Shown here in pieces: positions 16,327-29,186 of a stretch of DNA of 64,000 nucleotides. The first letter of the stretch is position 1; the number at the start of each line of letters is the position of its first letter. The position numbers and the translations under genes were made by a program. Source of the DNA: Zobellella endophytica (GTDB lineage: Bacteria > Pseudomonadota > Gammaproteobacteria > Enterobacterales > Aeromonadaceae); contig NZ_PXYG01000006.1 in NCBI RefSeq assembly GCF_003012775.1, forward strand, positions 181,141-245,140. The letters run 5' to 3'. The notes below the pieces were generated by a model that worked only from the letters and a program-made list of their open reading frames with translations, ran no database searches and was not told the DNA's origin.

Positions 16327-17073
16327 ATGCCCAAACTACTGCTGAACGCCGATATGGGGGAAAGCTTCGGCCCCTGGGTGATGGGCTGCGACCAGGAAGT
16401 GATGCCCTTCGTGGACCTGGCCAACGTGGCCTGCGGCTTTCATGCCTCCGACCCGGACACCATGCGCCGCACCGTGCGCCTGGCGCTGGATCACGGGGTA
16501 AAAGTGGGCGCCCACCCCGCCTACCCGGATCTGGTGGGCTTCGGCCGCCGCTCCCTGGCCTGCTCCCCCGCCGAAATCGAGAACCTGGTGCTCTACCAGT
16601 TGGGGGCGCTGGACGCCCTGTGCCGGGCCGAAGGCGGCCGGGTGGCCTACGTCAAGCCCCACGGCGCCCTCTACAACGACATGATGCAGGAGCCGGCCCG
16701 GCTGGAGGCGGTGATCAAGGCGGTGGCCGCCTATGACGCCACCCTGCCGCTGATGGTGATGGCCACCCGGGATCCGCAACCGGCCCAGACACTTGCCGCC
16801 CGACACGGCGTTACCCTCTGGTTCGAGGCCTTCGCCGATCGCGCCTACGACGCCCAGGGCTACCTGGTCTCGCGCCGGCTGCCCGGCGCCGTGCACCACG
16901 ACCCCGCCGTGATCGTGGAGCAGGCCCGCCGCATCGCCCTGGGCCAGGCGCTCACCGCCAGCGACGGCAGCCTGCTTATGCTCGCCGCCGACACCCTGTG
17001 CGTGCACGGCGACAACCCCGAGTCCATCGCGGCGGTCAAGGCCATCCGCCAGGCCCTGGACCAACTGCCATGA
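16327..17073 (+). CDS. pxpA: 5-oxoprolinase subunit A (LamB/YcsF family)
   Basis: A 248-residue protein. [14 protein letters not shown] at the N-terminus and [11 protein letters not shown] are the family signature; [18 protein letters not shown] and [11 protein letters not shown] follow. With PxpB and PxpC it forms the ATP-dependent prokaryotic 5-oxoprolinase that opens the spontaneous glutamate by-product 5-oxoproline back to glutamate. It is the first gene of pxpABC; its stop overlaps the pxpB start (ATGA). Confidence 0.95.
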   Translation: MPKLLLNADMGESFGPWVMGCDQEVMPFVDLANVACGFHASDPDTMRRTVRLALDHGVKVGAHPAYPDLVGFGRRSLACSPAEIENLVLYQLGALDALCRAEGGRVAYVKPHGALYNDMMQEPARLEAVIKAVAAYDATLPLMVMATRDPQPAQTLAARHGVTLWFEAFADRAYDAQGYLVSRRLPGAVHHDPAVIVEQARRIALGQALTASDGSLLMLAADTLCVHGDNPESIAAVKAIRQALDQLP

Positions 17074-17780
17074 GCACCCTGCCCCGGCTGGAAAACGCCG
17101 GCATGGACGCCTGGCTGGTGCGGCTGTTCGACAGTATCGACGAGCGCAACATGGGCTGGATCACCGCCCTGGTGCGCGGCTGCGAGCAGGCGTTTGGCGA
17201 CGAGCTGGTGGATCTGGTGCCCTCCTACACCACGGTGCTGGTGCAGTACGATCCCTTGCGCCTCAACGACGACCAGGCACGGCAGAAACTGCAAGACGTG
17301 CTGGCCGGGCTGACCCCGGATCGGGACCATGCCGACGCCCCGGTCAAGGAGCTGCCGGTGTGGTATCACCCCAGCGTGGGCCCGGACATGGCCCGGCTGG
17401 AGCGGCATACCGGCCTCGCCGCCGAGCGGCTGATCCGGCTGCACAGCGAGCACGAGTACCGGGTATTCGCCCTGGGGTTTGCCCCCGGCTTCGCCTTTAT
17501 GGGCACCCTGCCCGCCGAACTGGCGCTGCCCCGGCTCGATACCCCTCGGCCTCGGGTGCCGGCGGGCAGCGTGGCCATCGCCGGCCGCCAGACCTCCGCC
17601 TACCCGCGGTCCTCCCCCGGCGGCTGGAACCTGCTCGGGCGCACCAGCGCCACCCTGTTCGACCCGCGCAGCAAACACTTAAGCCTGCTGCAGGTGGGCG
17701 ATCGGGTACGTTTCGTCCCGGTCGACAAGGCCGCCTTCGAACGCCTCGGCGGCGATACCTCTCCCATGGCAACAAGGTAG
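17070..17780 (+). CDS. pxpB: 5-oxoprolinase subunit B (KipI-like)
   Basis: A 236-residue cyclophilin-fold subunit. Typical sequences are [27 protein letters not shown] [30 protein letters not shown] and [11 protein letters not shown]. The ATG at 17070 overlaps the pxpA stop; the longer frame upstream lies inside pxpA and is rejected. It works with PxpC in the ATPase half of 5-oxoprolinase. pxpC begins six bases after its stop. Confidence 0.95.
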   Translation: MSTLPRLENAGMDAWLVRLFDSIDERNMGWITALVRGCEQAFGDELVDLVPSYTTVLVQYDPLRLNDDQARQKLQDVLAGLTPDRDHADAPVKELPVWYHPSVGPDMARLERHTGLAAERLIRLHSEHEYRVFALGFAPGFAFMGTLPAELALPRLDTPRPRVPAGSVAIAGRQTSAYPRSSPGGWNLLGRTSATLFDPRSKHLSLLQVGDRVRFVPVDKAAFERLGGDTSPMATR

Positions 17781-17786
17781 TTCACG

Positions 17787-18716
17787 ATGGCACCAGGATA
17801 TCTCACCATCAGCCGCCCCGGCCCGCTCAGCACCCTGCAGGACGGCGGCCGCTACGGCGTGCGCCGCCTCGGCGTCACCCAGGGCGGCCCCGCCGATCTG
17901 CACGCCTGGGCCTGGGCCAACTGGCTGCTGGGCAACCCCTGGGGCGGCACGGCGCTGGAAATCACCCTGGGTGGTCTGGTACTGACCGCCGGGCAGGACT
18001 GCCGACTGGCCCTGGCCGGCGCCGACATGCAGGCCACCCTGGACGGCCGGCCCCTCGCGCCCTGGCAGGCCTTCACCCTCAAGGCCGGCCAGGTGCTGCG
18101 CCTCGGCATGTGCCGCCAGGGGCTGCGTACCTATCTGGCGGTGGCCGGCGGCTTTATCGCCGAGCCGGTGCTGGGCAGCCGGGCCTGTGTGGTGCGCGAC
18201 GGCCTGGGCGGCCACCAGGGCGACGGCAGCAAGCTGGCGGCCGGCGACCGGCTGGCCTTTGTGCCGAATGAAACAGCCACACCGGCGCGCCGCCGGCCCG
18301 ACGACGCCCTGCCCGACTATGGGGAAACACCCCGGCTGGCGCTGATCCCCGGCGCCCAGTTCCGCTTTTTCGATGACGCCAGCCTGCTCAACGCCTTCGG
18401 CCAACCCTGGCGGGTCGACAACCGCTCGGATCGCATGGGCATCCGGTTGCAGGGCCCGGCTTTACGTTGCTCGGTCGAGTCGATGATCTCCGAGGGCGTC
18501 AGCCTGGGCGCGGTGCAGGTGCCGCCGGACGGCCAGCCCATCGTGCTGCTCAACGACCGCCAGACCATCGGCGGCTACCCCCGCCTCGGCACCCTGACGC
18601 CCCTGGCCTGCTCCCGCCTGGCCCAGTGCCGGCCGGGCCAGCAGATCTGGCTGTACACCACCACCACCGACGCCGCCCAACGGGAATACCGGCAATTCAG
18701 GGCGCGGTTCGAGTAG
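17787..18716 (+). CDS. pxpC: 5-oxoprolinase subunit C (KipA/YbgK-like)
   Basis: A 309-residue biotin-dependent-carboxyltransferase-like subunit. LSTLQDGGRYGVRRLGVTQGGPAD at the N-terminus is the diagnostic motif, with YLAVAGGFIAEPVLGS and VQVPPDGQPIVLLNDRQT further on. It completes the pxpABC operon for recycling 5-oxoproline. The start at 17787 follows a short AT-containing gap with no strong ribosome-binding site, consistent with coupling to pxpB. Confidence 0.95.
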   Translation: MAPGYLTISRPGPLSTLQDGGRYGVRRLGVTQGGPADLHAWAWANWLLGNPWGGTALEITLGGLVLTAGQDCRLALAGADMQATLDGRPLAPWQAFTLKAGQVLRLGMCRQGLRTYLAVAGGFIAEPVLGSRACVVRDGLGGHQGDGSKLAAGDRLAFVPNETATPARRRPDDALPDYGETPRLALIPGAQFRFFDDASLLNAFGQPWRVDNRSDRMGIRLQGPALRCSVESMISEGVSLGAVQVPPDGQPIVLLNDRQTIGGYPRLGTLTPLACSRLAQCRPGQQIWLYTTTTDAAQREYRQFRARFE

Positions 18717-18739
18717 TTTCGTCCCGCTTGTACGGCCCG

Positions 18740-19228
18740 CTACAGCCACCGTGCCGGATAGCTCCGGCGCCCCGTGCCGCGGTGATACAGCAGGCCCATC
18801 AGCACAATCAGTACCGCCCCTATTGCCACCGGCGACCACAGGAAATCCCAGCCCTGGCCACTGAGCATCACGATCAGGGGGTTGGCCCCGGCCGGCGGGT
18901 GGGTGGTGCCGGTCAGCAACATCAGGCTCACCGCCAGGCCCACCGCCAGGCCCAGCGACCAGGGGTGCACCCCAAACAGGCTCATGGTAGTCAACCCGAC
19001 CAGGGTGGTCAGGAGATGGCCGAACACGATGTTCCGAGGCTGGGCCAGCGGGCTGTCCGGCAGGCCGAAGAGGATCACCATGGTGGCGCCGAAAGGTGCC
19101 ATCAGCCACAGGGCCCCGTCATTGAACTGCTCCAGGCCGGCCAGCACCGAAATGCACAGCATGGCGCCCGCTCCCGCCACCAGGGCCGGGCCCGCGCCCG
19201 ACAGGCGCGAAATCATCGTATTGCTCAT
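18740..19228 (-). CDS. HPP-family membrane protein
   Basis: A 162-residue integral membrane protein with four to five helices. The family name motif is present as TGTTHPPAGANPLIV (about residues 105-120), and GALWLMAPFGATMVILFGLP is also typical. Plant and cyanobacterial relatives have been linked to nitrite transport, but the function here is not established. The gene diverges from a TetR regulator, and one of two matching operator palindromes (19248-19265) lies in its leader, so its expression is probably repressed by that TetR protein. Confidence 0.9.
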   Translation of the reverse strand: MSNTMISRLSGAGPALVAGAGAMLCISVLAGLEQFNDGALWLMAPFGATMVILFGLPDSPLAQPRNIVFGHLLTTLVGLTTMSLFGVHPWSLGLAVGLAVSLMLLTGTTHPPAGANPLIVMLSGQGWDFLWSPVAIGAVLIVLMGLLYHRGTGRRSYPARWL

Positions 19229-19247
19229 AGATTTTCTCCATCAAAAA

Positions 19248-19265
19248 GTAGACCGAACTGTCTAC
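19248..19265. promoter_or_regulatory. Putative TetR operator 1
   Basis: GTAGACcgaactGTCTAC is a perfect inverted repeat with a 6-base spacer, located 20 bases upstream of the HPP gene start. A second copy of the same layout lies 13 bases further on, which supports a pair of binding sites for the adjacent TetR regulator. Confidence 0.75.
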
Positions 19266-19277
19266 CAATGACTTAAA

Positions 19278-19295
19278 GTAGACAGATCGGTATAC
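19278..19295. promoter_or_regulatory. Putative TetR operator 2
   Basis: GTAGACagatcgGTATAC repeats the architecture of operator 1 with one changed half-site base. It lies 33 bases upstream of the tetR-family gene, consistent with autoregulation. Confidence 0.75.
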
Positions 19296-19327
19296 CTCTG
19301 TCAACATCGACGAAAAAGGAGAGACCC

Positions 19328-19903
19328 ATGGACAAGCGCCAGCAGCTTATCGTCACCGCCTTCGAGCTGTTCTACCGGCATGGCATTCATGCGGTGGGCA
19401 TCAACCAGATACTGCAGCACTCGGGGGTGGCGAAGAAAACCCTGTACCACCACTTCCCCGGCAAGGAGGCGCTGGTGGAGGCCGTGGTGGCCTATCGTGA
19501 CCGGAATTACCTGGAATGGCTGGACGCCCGCCTCGCCCGGGCGGAAGGCGGTGTGGCGGCGGTGATCGAGGCGCTGTTCGACGCCCTGGATGACTGGTTC
19601 AACGACAGGGTCGAGCTGCTCACCGAGTTTCACGGCTGTTTTTTTATCAATACCTGCGGGGAATACGGCGATCCGGAGCACGAGGTTCATCGCCAGTGCG
19701 CCCGGCACAAGGCCGCCGTTATCGCTCGCATCGCCGGCCACCTGGCTCGCTGCGGCCTGGAACCAGGAGACGCCCAGTCCCTGGCCGACACCCTGGGATT
19801 GCTGAAGGAAGGCGCCACCGTGCAGGCCCATATAACGGGCGACAAACAGGCGGCGCTCAAGGGCAAAGCCCTGGCCGCCACCTTGGCCACCCCCTATCTC
19901 TAG
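19328..19903 (+). CDS. TetR/AcrR-family transcriptional regulator
   Basis: A 191-residue repressor. Residues 1-50 form the HTH: LIVTAFELFYRHGIHAVGINQIL, then SGVAKKTLYHHFPGKEALVE, the classic TetR recognition helix. The C-terminal domain (GCFFINTCGEY, SLADTLGLLKEGATVQAHI) resembles the TetR_C regulators of the YxaF/LmrA or ComR kind; the ligand is unknown. It follows AAAAGGAGAG and diverges from the HPP-family gene, with two matching palindromes in between. Confidence 0.93.
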   Translation: MDKRQQLIVTAFELFYRHGIHAVGINQILQHSGVAKKTLYHHFPGKEALVEAVVAYRDRNYLEWLDARLARAEGGVAAVIEALFDALDDWFNDRVELLTEFHGCFFINTCGEYGDPEHEVHRQCARHKAAVIARIAGHLARCGLEPGDAQSLADTLGLLKEGATVQAHITGDKQAALKGKALAATLATPYL

Positions 19904-19947
19904 CCGGGCCGGTCAGATAATGCTTGAAGCGATGAACTCCGGGCGAT

Positions 19948-20355
19948 TTACCCGAACCGGCGCGACTCGCGGTTGACCTCGTCCACCTGGCCGTTCAGGG
20001 TCCAGTAGTCGTAGAGGTAGCCGAGCAGGAAGAGGCCGCCGGTGAAAAACCAGATAATGGCGGTGACCCATTTGCCCAGATAGAGCCGGTGCACGCCGAA
20101 GATGCCGAGGAAGGTCAGCAGTATCCAGCTCAGGTTGTAGTCCTTGCTGCCGGCCACGTAGCGGCGCTCGGCGGCGCGGTCCATGGAGGGGATCAGGAAC
20201 AAGTCCACTATCCAGCCGATAAAGAACAGGCCCAGGGTAAAGAAGTAGAGGGTGCCGCTGATGGGGCGGCCGTAGTAGAAGCGGTGCGCGCCCATAAACC
20301 CGAAAATCCACAGGATATAGCCGATCACCTTGCTGTGCGTGTTGTTTGCAACCAA
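19948..20355 (-). CDS. TM2-domain membrane protein
   Basis: About 135 residues. I prefer the TTG start at 20355 because GGAGG sits seven bases upstream; the longer frame to 20391 contains that ribosome-binding site. Two TM2 units can be seen: KVIGYILWIFGFMGAHRFYYGRP and LLTFLGIFGVHRLYLGKWVTA, each pairing a helix with the G.HR.Y.G motif. It should sit in the inner membrane; function is unknown for the family. It lies downstream of thiH but beyond a terminator-like hairpin. Confidence 0.88.
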   Translation of the reverse strand: MVANNTHSKVIGYILWIFGFMGAHRFYYGRPISGTLYFFTLGLFFIGWIVDLFLIPSMDRAAERRYVAGSKDYNLSWILLTFLGIFGVHRLYLGKWVTAIIWFFTGGLFLLGYLYDYWTLNGQVDEVNRESRRFG

Positions 20356-20442
20356 GTTGCCACCTCCGTCATGACCACAATCACGGCTCAAGTGAGCCTT
20401 GCCGTGCTCACTATAGCTCCGATGGCCGCCAATTTATAACGA

Positions 20443-20474
20443 TGAACCGGTTTTCATGCCGGTTCACCGTTTTT
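20443..20474. terminator. Hairpin terminator between thiH and the TM2 gene
   Basis: TGAACCGG at 20443-20450 pairs with CCGGTTCA at 20459-20466; five T follow on the plus strand, and an A/T-rich tract follows on the minus strand. It lies just past the thiH stop and probably ends the thiamine operon. Confidence 0.65.
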
Positions 20475-20479
20475 ATCGG

Positions 20480-21601
20480 TCAGCGGCTGGCGGAGTAGCT
20501 GTTGTCCCAGTCTTTCCATACCGGTTGCAGGCCGGCGGCGGCCACCGCCCTGGCCACCTCGGCCGGGGCGCGGTCGTCGTCGATCTCGAACTGCTCCAGC
20601 TCGGCCTTGTCGTCGGCCACGTAGCCGCCGGGCTGGGTCTTGGAGCCGGCGCTGATGCTGGTGATGCCGAGCGGGATCACCTTGTCGCGAAATTCCTGGG
20701 CCTCGCGGGTGGACAGGCTGAGCTCCAGCTCCTGGTCGAACAGCCGGTAGGCGCAGATCAGCTGCACCAGCTGGCGATCGCTCATCACCGACTTGGGCTC
20801 CAGGCCGCCGGCGCAGGGCCGCAGGCGCGGGAAGGACACCGAATAACGGGTCTGCCAGTAATGCTTCTGCAGGTAGCGCAGGTGCGCCGCCACGTAGAAG
20901 CTGTCGGCGCGCCAGTCCTCCAGCCCGAACAGGGCGCCCAGGCCGATCTTGTCGATGCCCGCCTTGCCCAGCCGGTCCGGGGTTTCCAGCCGCCAGCGAA
21001 AGTCCTTCTTCTTGCCGCGGATATGGTGCTGGTCGTAGGTCAGGTGCTGGTAGGTCTCCTGATACACCATGACGCTGTCCAGCCCGTATTCCCGCAGTTC
21101 GGCGTATTCCTCCCGGGACAGGGGCTGCACCTCCATCATCAGGTAGCTGAAATGGCGCTTGATGATCGGCAGCACCCGCTTGAAGTAATCGAGCCCCACC
21201 TTGCCCTCGTGCTCGCCGGTCACCAGCAACACGGTGTCGAAGCCCATGGCCTTGATCGCCAGGCATTCCTGCTCGATTTCGGCTTCGTTCAGGGTCTTGC
21301 GCTTGAGCCGGTTGCTCATGGAAAAGCCGCAGTAGGTGCAGTCGTTGGCGCACAGGTTGGACAGGTAGAGCGGGATATAAAAGCCCACGGTGTTGCCGAA
21401 GCGCTGGCGGGTCAACTGGTAGGACTGCTGCGCCATCTGCTCCAGGTAGGGCTCGGCGGCCGGCGAGATCAGCGCCATAAAGTCCTGCAGATCCCGTTTC
21501 GGCCGGGCCAGGGCCCGCTCCACGTCCCGCGCCTGCTTGCCGTAGATGCTCAGCTTGATGTCGTCCCAGTCGAGGGACGACCAGATCTCGAAGAAGCTCA
21601 T
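20480..21601 (-). CDS. thiH: 2-iminoacetate synthase (tyrosine lyase) ThiH
   Basis: A 373-residue radical-SAM enzyme that cleaves tyrosine to dehydroglycine (2-iminoacetate) and p-cresol for the thiazole ring of thiamine. The cluster-binding motif is visible in [14 protein letters not shown] (CxxxCxxC, about residues 84-92). [10 protein letters not shown] and [11 protein letters not shown] are also conserved. It is the last gene of the thiC-thiDE-thiF-thiS-thiG-thiH operon; its ATG overlaps the thiG stop (ATGA). Confidence 0.96.
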   Translation of the reverse strand: MSFFEIWSSLDWDDIKLSIYGKQARDVERALARPKRDLQDFMALISPAAEPYLEQMAQQSYQLTRQRFGNTVGFYIPLYLSNLCANDCTYCGFSMSNRLKRKTLNEAEIEQECLAIKAMGFDTVLLVTGEHEGKVGLDYFKRVLPIIKRHFSYLMMEVQPLSREEYAELREYGLDSVMVYQETYQHLTYDQHHIRGKKKDFRWRLETPDRLGKAGIDKIGLGALFGLEDWRADSFYVAAHLRYLQKHYWQTRYSVSFPRLRPCAGGLEPKSVMSDRQLVQLICAYRLFDQELELSLSTREAQEFRDKVIPLGITSISAGSKTQPGGYVADDKAELEQFEIDDDRAPAEVARAVAAAGLQPVWKDWDNSYSASR

Positions 21602-22368
21602 AACGCCCCCAGAAAGGCGGTGAGCGGGCTGGAGGCCTGGGCCTGGTGGCTCTGGCCGGCCAGCCCCGCTTCGAAAGCCATCCGTCCGGCTTCCACCGCC
21701 AGCCGGAAGGCCCGGCCCATGGCCACCGGATCGCCGGCCACGGCGATGGCGGTGTTCACCAGCACCGCATCGGCGCCCAGCTCCATGGCGTAGGCGGCGT
21801 GGCTGGGCGCGCCTATGCCCGCATCCACCACCACCGGCACGGTGGACTGCTCGATGATGATCTCGAGGAAGTCCCGGGTCACCAGCCCCTTGTTGGAGCC
21901 GATGGGGGCGCCCAGCGGCATCACCGCCGCGCAGCCGGCTTCTTCCAGCCGCTTGCACAGCACCGGGTCCGCGCCGCAGTAGGGCAGCACCACGAAGCCC
22001 TCCTGCACCAGCCGCTCGGCGGCGCGCAGGGTTTCGATGGGATCGGGCAGCAGGTATTTAGGGTCCGGGTGGATCTCCAGCTTGAGCCAGTTCGTGCCCA
22101 GGGCCTCCCGCGCCAGCCGGGCGGCGAACACCGCCTCGTCGGCGTTTTTGGCGCCCGAGGTGTTGGGCAGCAGGTTGACGCCCAGCGCCAGCAGCGGCGG
22201 CAGTATGTCGTCGCTGTGGGCCTTGAGGTCCACCCGCTTCAGGGCCATGGTCACCAGCTCGGAGCCGCTGGATTCGAACGCCGCCTTCATGACGGCGCCG
22301 TTGGCAAACTTGCCGGTGCCGGTGAACAGGCGGGAATTAAAGGTCTTGTCGGCGATGGTCAGGCTCAT
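21598..22368 (-). CDS. thiG: Thiazole synthase ThiG
   Basis: A 256-residue TIM-barrel enzyme that builds the thiazole phosphate from deoxyxylulose phosphate, dehydroglycine and ThiS thiocarboxylate. Conserved segments are [21 protein letters not shown] (Schiff-base Lys), [24 protein letters not shown] and [34 protein letters not shown] 22368 lies immediately after the thiS stop region, with GGAGGC upstream; a longer frame into thiS is rejected. Confidence 0.97.
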   Translation of the reverse strand: MSLTIADKTFNSRLFTGTGKFANGAVMKAAFESSGSELVTMALKRVDLKAHSDDILPPLLALGVNLLPNTSGAKNADEAVFAARLAREALGTNWLKLEIHPDPKYLLPDPIETLRAAERLVQEGFVVLPYCGADPVLCKRLEEAGCAAVMPLGAPIGSNKGLVTRDFLEIIIEQSTVPVVVDAGIGAPSHAAYAMELGADAVLVNTAIAVAGDPVAMGRAFRLAVEAGRMAFEAGLAGQSHQAQASSPLTAFLGAL

Positions 22369-22369
22369 C

Positions 22370-22570
22370 TCAGCCTCCGGCGATGGCGTGGAACAGGGTG
22401 ATGGTGTCGTCGGGCGCCAGGGCCTGCTCGGGCCAGCGGCCGCGGGCCACCACCTGCTGGTTGAGGGCGACCGCCACCCCGGGTTTGTCTTGCTCAAGCT
22501 CCGCCAGCAGCCGGCCCAGGGTGGTACCCTCCGCCAGCTCCAGCGCTTCGTCGTTCAGGGTTACGCGCAT
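22370..22570 (-). CDS. thiS: Sulfur carrier protein ThiS
   Basis: A 66-residue ubiquitin-like carrier ending in the essential Gly-Gly (HAIAGG), where ThiF adenylates it and sulfur is loaded as a thiocarboxylate. The body shows the expected short beta-grasp pattern ([17 protein letters not shown]). Its start overlaps the end of thiF by ten bases and it is followed directly by thiG. Confidence 0.95.
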   Translation of the reverse strand: MRVTLNDEALELAEGTTLGRLLAELEQDKPGVAVALNQQVVARGRWPEQALAPDDTITLFHAIAGG

Positions 22571-23317
22571 GATGATTCTCCACTATCTCTGCCGCACACG
22601 GGGCAGGCCGGATCCCTGGGCACCTTGAGGCTGTGCCAGCGATGGGCCTTGGCCTCGAACAGCTTGAGTTCGCCCCAGGGCACGCTGCCGGTGCCGGTTA
22701 AAAACTTGATGGCCTCCAGCGCCTGCAACAGGCCGATGGTGCCCACCACCGGGCCAATAACGCCGGCGTTGCCGCAGTTGAGCCGCTCGCTCTGCTCCGG
22801 CTGGTACAGGCAGCGGTAGCAGCCGTGATCCAGTTCCGGGTTGAGCGCCAGCAACTGCCCCTCGAAACGGATGGCGGCCCCCACCAGCAACGGCTTGCCC
22901 CAGGCGTAACAGGCGGCGTTGATGGCCTGGCGCACCGCCATGTTGTCGGTGCAGTCCAGCACCAGGTCCACCTCGGCCACAAAATCGCTTAAGGCGCCTT
23001 CGTCCAGCTTCTGGTTGACCGCGATCAGCTCCACCTCGGGGTTGAGCCTGTGCAGCTTGTCCCGGGCCACCTCGGCCTTGCTCAGCTTGAGGCTGTCGCT
23101 GTCGTACAGGGTCTGGCGCTGCAGGTTGCTCACCTCTATCTGGTCGAAGTCGGCCAGCCACAGGGTGCCCACCCCGGCCGCCGCCAGGTACTGGGCGGCG
23201 GGCGAACCCAGGCCGCCCAGGCCGACGATCAGCACGGAAGCGTTTTTCAGCCGGAGCTGGCCGGCCTCGCCCACCTCTTCGAGCAGCAGATGGCGGCTGT
23301 AGCGCAGGAATTCGCCG

Positions 23318-23328
<11 letters not shown>
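22561..23328 (-). CDS. thiF: ThiS adenylyltransferase ThiF
   Basis: A 255-residue E1-like enzyme that activates the ThiS C-terminus. The nucleotide-binding loop [21 protein letters not shown], the downstream [13 protein letters not shown] and the [16 protein letters not shown] segment are classical. Zinc-type cysteines occur at CYRCLY and CPVCGR. I use ATG 23328; it overlaps the end of the ThiDE frame by 11 bases. Confidence 0.96.
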
Positions 23329-26826
<3,498 letters not shown>

Positions 26827-26880
26827 TCAGGAGTGTTGAGGAAGAACCGGGCGGAAGGAAGTTTTTAGGCCTGGTTCTCA

Positions 26881-26963
26881 CTTGTTTCCCTTCGCAGGTA
26901 TTAGCCTGATCAGGTTCAACGGATCCCGCTGTTCGCGGTCTCAGCCCTTGGGGGCACTCCGAC
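26881..26963 (-). promoter_or_regulatory. TPP (THI-element) riboswitch
   Basis: Reading the minus strand, the conserved core elements appear in order: GGAGTGCCC, then GGGCTGAGA, a variable GC-rich stem, GAACCTGATCAGGCTAATA and CCTGCGAAGGGAA. This matches the thiamine pyrophosphate riboswitch. It lies in the 5' leader of thiC, about 100 bases before the start codon, so high TPP should reduce expression of the whole thi operon. Confidence 0.97.
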
Positions 26964-27103
26964 AAGATGGAGGTCAGTATAGCCAGAGCCGCCGGTCAAA
27001 AGCAAAGCGGTTGGATACAATTTTTGCAATCTTGCTTTAACTCTTTATCAACAAAAGAATTTAAAAGCGGGGATTTGGGATTGGGGACTGGAGAGCGACA
27101 GGT

Positions 27104-27142
27104 CCCCAGTCCCCAGTCCCCAGTCCCCAGTCCCCAGTCCCC
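27104..27142. repeat. Tandem CCCCAGT heptamer repeat
   Basis: Five perfect copies of CCCCAGT at 27104-27138 followed by CCCC. The tract stops four bases before the menA stop codon. Such a short pure repeat is prone to slippage and could vary in copy number between isolates. Confidence 0.9.
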
Positions 27143-27146
27143 GGTT

Positions 27147-28046
27147 TTACCCCCAGGCCAGCCCCAGGGCCAGCAGGCCGGTAAAGATCAGGGTGCCGCG
27201 GGCGGTCAGCCCCAGGGCCCGGTTCAGCGCCGGCCCCTGCTCGGTCAGCACCAGCCGGGTGGCTTCGGCCAGGGGCCGGAGCCCGAGCAGGGCCAGGAAA
27301 CCCCAGCCCGCCATCAGCTGCGTCCCCGCCAGCAGGGCCGTGGTCAGCAGCAGCAACTGGTAGGCCCGCGCCCGCGCCAGCCCCAGGCGCAGGGCCAGGG
27401 TGTGTTTGCCCGCCCGGCGGTCCGATTCCAGGTCGCGGATATTATTGATATTGAGCACCGCCACCGACAGCAGCCCCACCGCCAGGGAGGCCCACCAACC
27501 GGCCGGGGTCAACTGGTGCTGCATCAGCCAGGCCGTACCCAGCACCGCCACCGGGCCAAAAAACACGAACACCGCCAGATCCCCCAGCCCCATGTAGCCG
27601 TAGGGCCGCCGGCCCAGGGTGTAGGTCAGGGCCGCCAGCAGGGCCAGGGCACCCAGCAGCAGAAAACCGAGCCAGGCGCCCCGGTCGGCGCCCAGGGCCC
27701 ACCCCAGCAGCAAGAGGCCGGACAGCACCGCCAGAGCGGCGGTCAGCCGGATCGCCGACAGCAGCTGCGCCGGGGTCACCTGGCCCGAGGCCAGCACCCG
27801 GACGGGGCCGGTGCGGTCCACCGAGTCGGTGCCGCGCACCCCGTCGCCGTAGTCGTTGGCCAGGTTGGAGAGGATCTGCAGCAGCAGGGCGGTGAGCAGC
27901 GCCAGCAGCAGCACGCCGCCGTCGACGTCGCCCTCCCCGGCCGCCACGCCGGCGCCGAGCAGGATGGACGCCAGCGCCAGGGGCAGGGTCTTGGGCCGGA
28001 TGGCGTTCAGCCAGGTGCTCAGGGGCATCGGTGCTCTCTTGGTCAT
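27147..28046 (-). CDS. menA: 1,4-dihydroxy-2-naphthoate polyprenyltransferase MenA
   Basis: A 299-residue UbiA-superfamily inner-membrane enzyme that adds the prenyl chain in menaquinone synthesis. The first aspartate-rich motif is SNLANDYGDGVRGTD (NDxxDxxxD-like) and the second is NNIRDLESDRRAGKHTLA. About eight transmembrane helices are visible. I place the start at ATG 28046; a TTG one codon upstream is less likely. It diverges from a MenC-like gene. Confidence 0.95.
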   Translation of the reverse strand: MTKRAPMPLSTWLNAIRPKTLPLALASILLGAGVAAGEGDVDGGVLLLALLTALLLQILSNLANDYGDGVRGTDSVDRTGPVRVLASGQVTPAQLLSAIRLTAALAVLSGLLLLGWALGADRGAWLGFLLLGALALLAALTYTLGRRPYGYMGLGDLAVFVFFGPVAVLGTAWLMQHQLTPAGWWASLAVGLLSVAVLNINNIRDLESDRRAGKHTLALRLGLARARAYQLLLLTTALLAGTQLMAGWGFLALLGLRPLAEATRLVLTEQGPALNRALGLTARGTLIFTGLLALGLAWG

Positions 28047-28166
28047 CAAAGGAAACCCCTATCATAGCCGCGCCCCGGCCGCTGAAAACAGCGCTACCGT
28101 CCCTAGCGGACAGATGTTACTTTTAATTAAAGATATTTCCGACGGCGATTAACGGGGTCACCACAA

Positions 28167-29081
28167 ATGCATATTGCGGTTTACGGCTATGAACTTCCCC
28201 TGACCATGGCGCTCACCATCAGGGGCACCCCCCTCGGCCGCCGCCGGGGCTTTTACGTGTGCATCGACGGCCGCTGGGGCGAGATCGCCCCCCTGCCCGG
28301 TGAGTCCCGCGAGAGCCTGGAGGAGGCCCGGGACGAGCTGCTGGCCGCCTGTGCGCGGCTGGCCCAAGGCCAGCCCCACGGCGCCAGCCTGCCCTCGGTG
28401 CAATTCGGGCTGGACTGCGCCCTCACCGCCATCGACGGCGAGCCGGCCCCCTCGCTGCCGCTGCTGGAAGGCGAGCGGGAGCCCATTATACGCGCCTGGC
28501 GCTGCCGCCGGGTGCACCCCCAGCGGGCCTGGCTGACCCTCACCGGCGAGGTGCAGCACGACGCCGGCCTGGTGCGCGAACTGACCCTGCTGGTGCCCGG
28601 CCTGCAACTGGTGCTGGACGCGGGCGGCCGGCTGAGCGAGGAGCAGCTGGAAGGGCTGTGGCGGCGCATCGATCCCGCCCGCATCGACTGGCTGCTGGAT
28701 CCCGCCGCCGACCTGGCCGCCGGCCAGCGGCTGGCGGAGCGCCACGGCTGGCCGGTGGCCTTCGATCTCGGCCGCCATGTCGCCCTGGATTACCCTCTGT
28801 TCGAACAACTGAAAGCCCTGGTGCTCAGGCCCAGCCAGTTGGGCGGCCTGGCGCGGTGCCGGGAGCTGGCCGAGGAAGCACTGGCCCAAGGGCTGGACGT
28901 GGTGGTGGCCGACAGCCTGGAAAGCGGCCTGGGCAACGCCCAGCTGGCCCGCCTGAGCGCCCAATGGGCACCGGGCCGGACGGCGATGCTGGACCGGTTG
29001 CGCTACCTGCTGGACAGGGGCGTGGACGGCAACGGTCAGCCGGATCCCGGCAGACTCACCCTGCTCCGGGAATACGGCTGA
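28167..29081 (+). CDS. menC: MenC-like o-succinylbenzoate synthase with degenerate active site
   Basis: A 304-residue enolase-superfamily protein. The N-terminal capping region (RRGFYVCIDGRWGEIAPLPGESRESLEEA) and the C-terminal ADSLESGLGNAQLARL clearly follow E. coli MenC. Compared with that enzyme from memory, the metal ligands Asp161 and Asp213 are kept (D151, D200), but the KxK pair (Lys131/133) reads W122-L-T124, the catalytic Lys235 reads R221 (LVLRPSQLGG), and the EEP motif reads LDP. The protein may be inactive, use other residues, or have another role. Synteny with menA still points to menaquinone metabolism. Confidence 0.8.
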   Translation: MHIAVYGYELPLTMALTIRGTPLGRRRGFYVCIDGRWGEIAPLPGESRESLEEARDELLAACARLAQGQPHGASLPSVQFGLDCALTAIDGEPAPSLPLLEGEREPIIRAWRCRRVHPQRAWLTLTGEVQHDAGLVRELTLLVPGLQLVLDAGGRLSEEQLEGLWRRIDPARIDWLLDPAADLAAGQRLAERHGWPVAFDLGRHVALDYPLFEQLKALVLRPSQLGGLARCRELAEEALAQGLDVVVADSLESGLGNAQLARLSAQWAPGRTAMLDRLRYLLDRGVDGNGQPDPGRLTLLREYG

Positions 29082-29186
29082 CCGGCTCCGAACGGGAACC
29101 GAAACCCGGCCCCGGGCCAAGGTTTCCTTGGCATCCGGGGGGTAAATCCGTATAGTCAGGCCGATATTTCGACAGGTTCCCAATCT

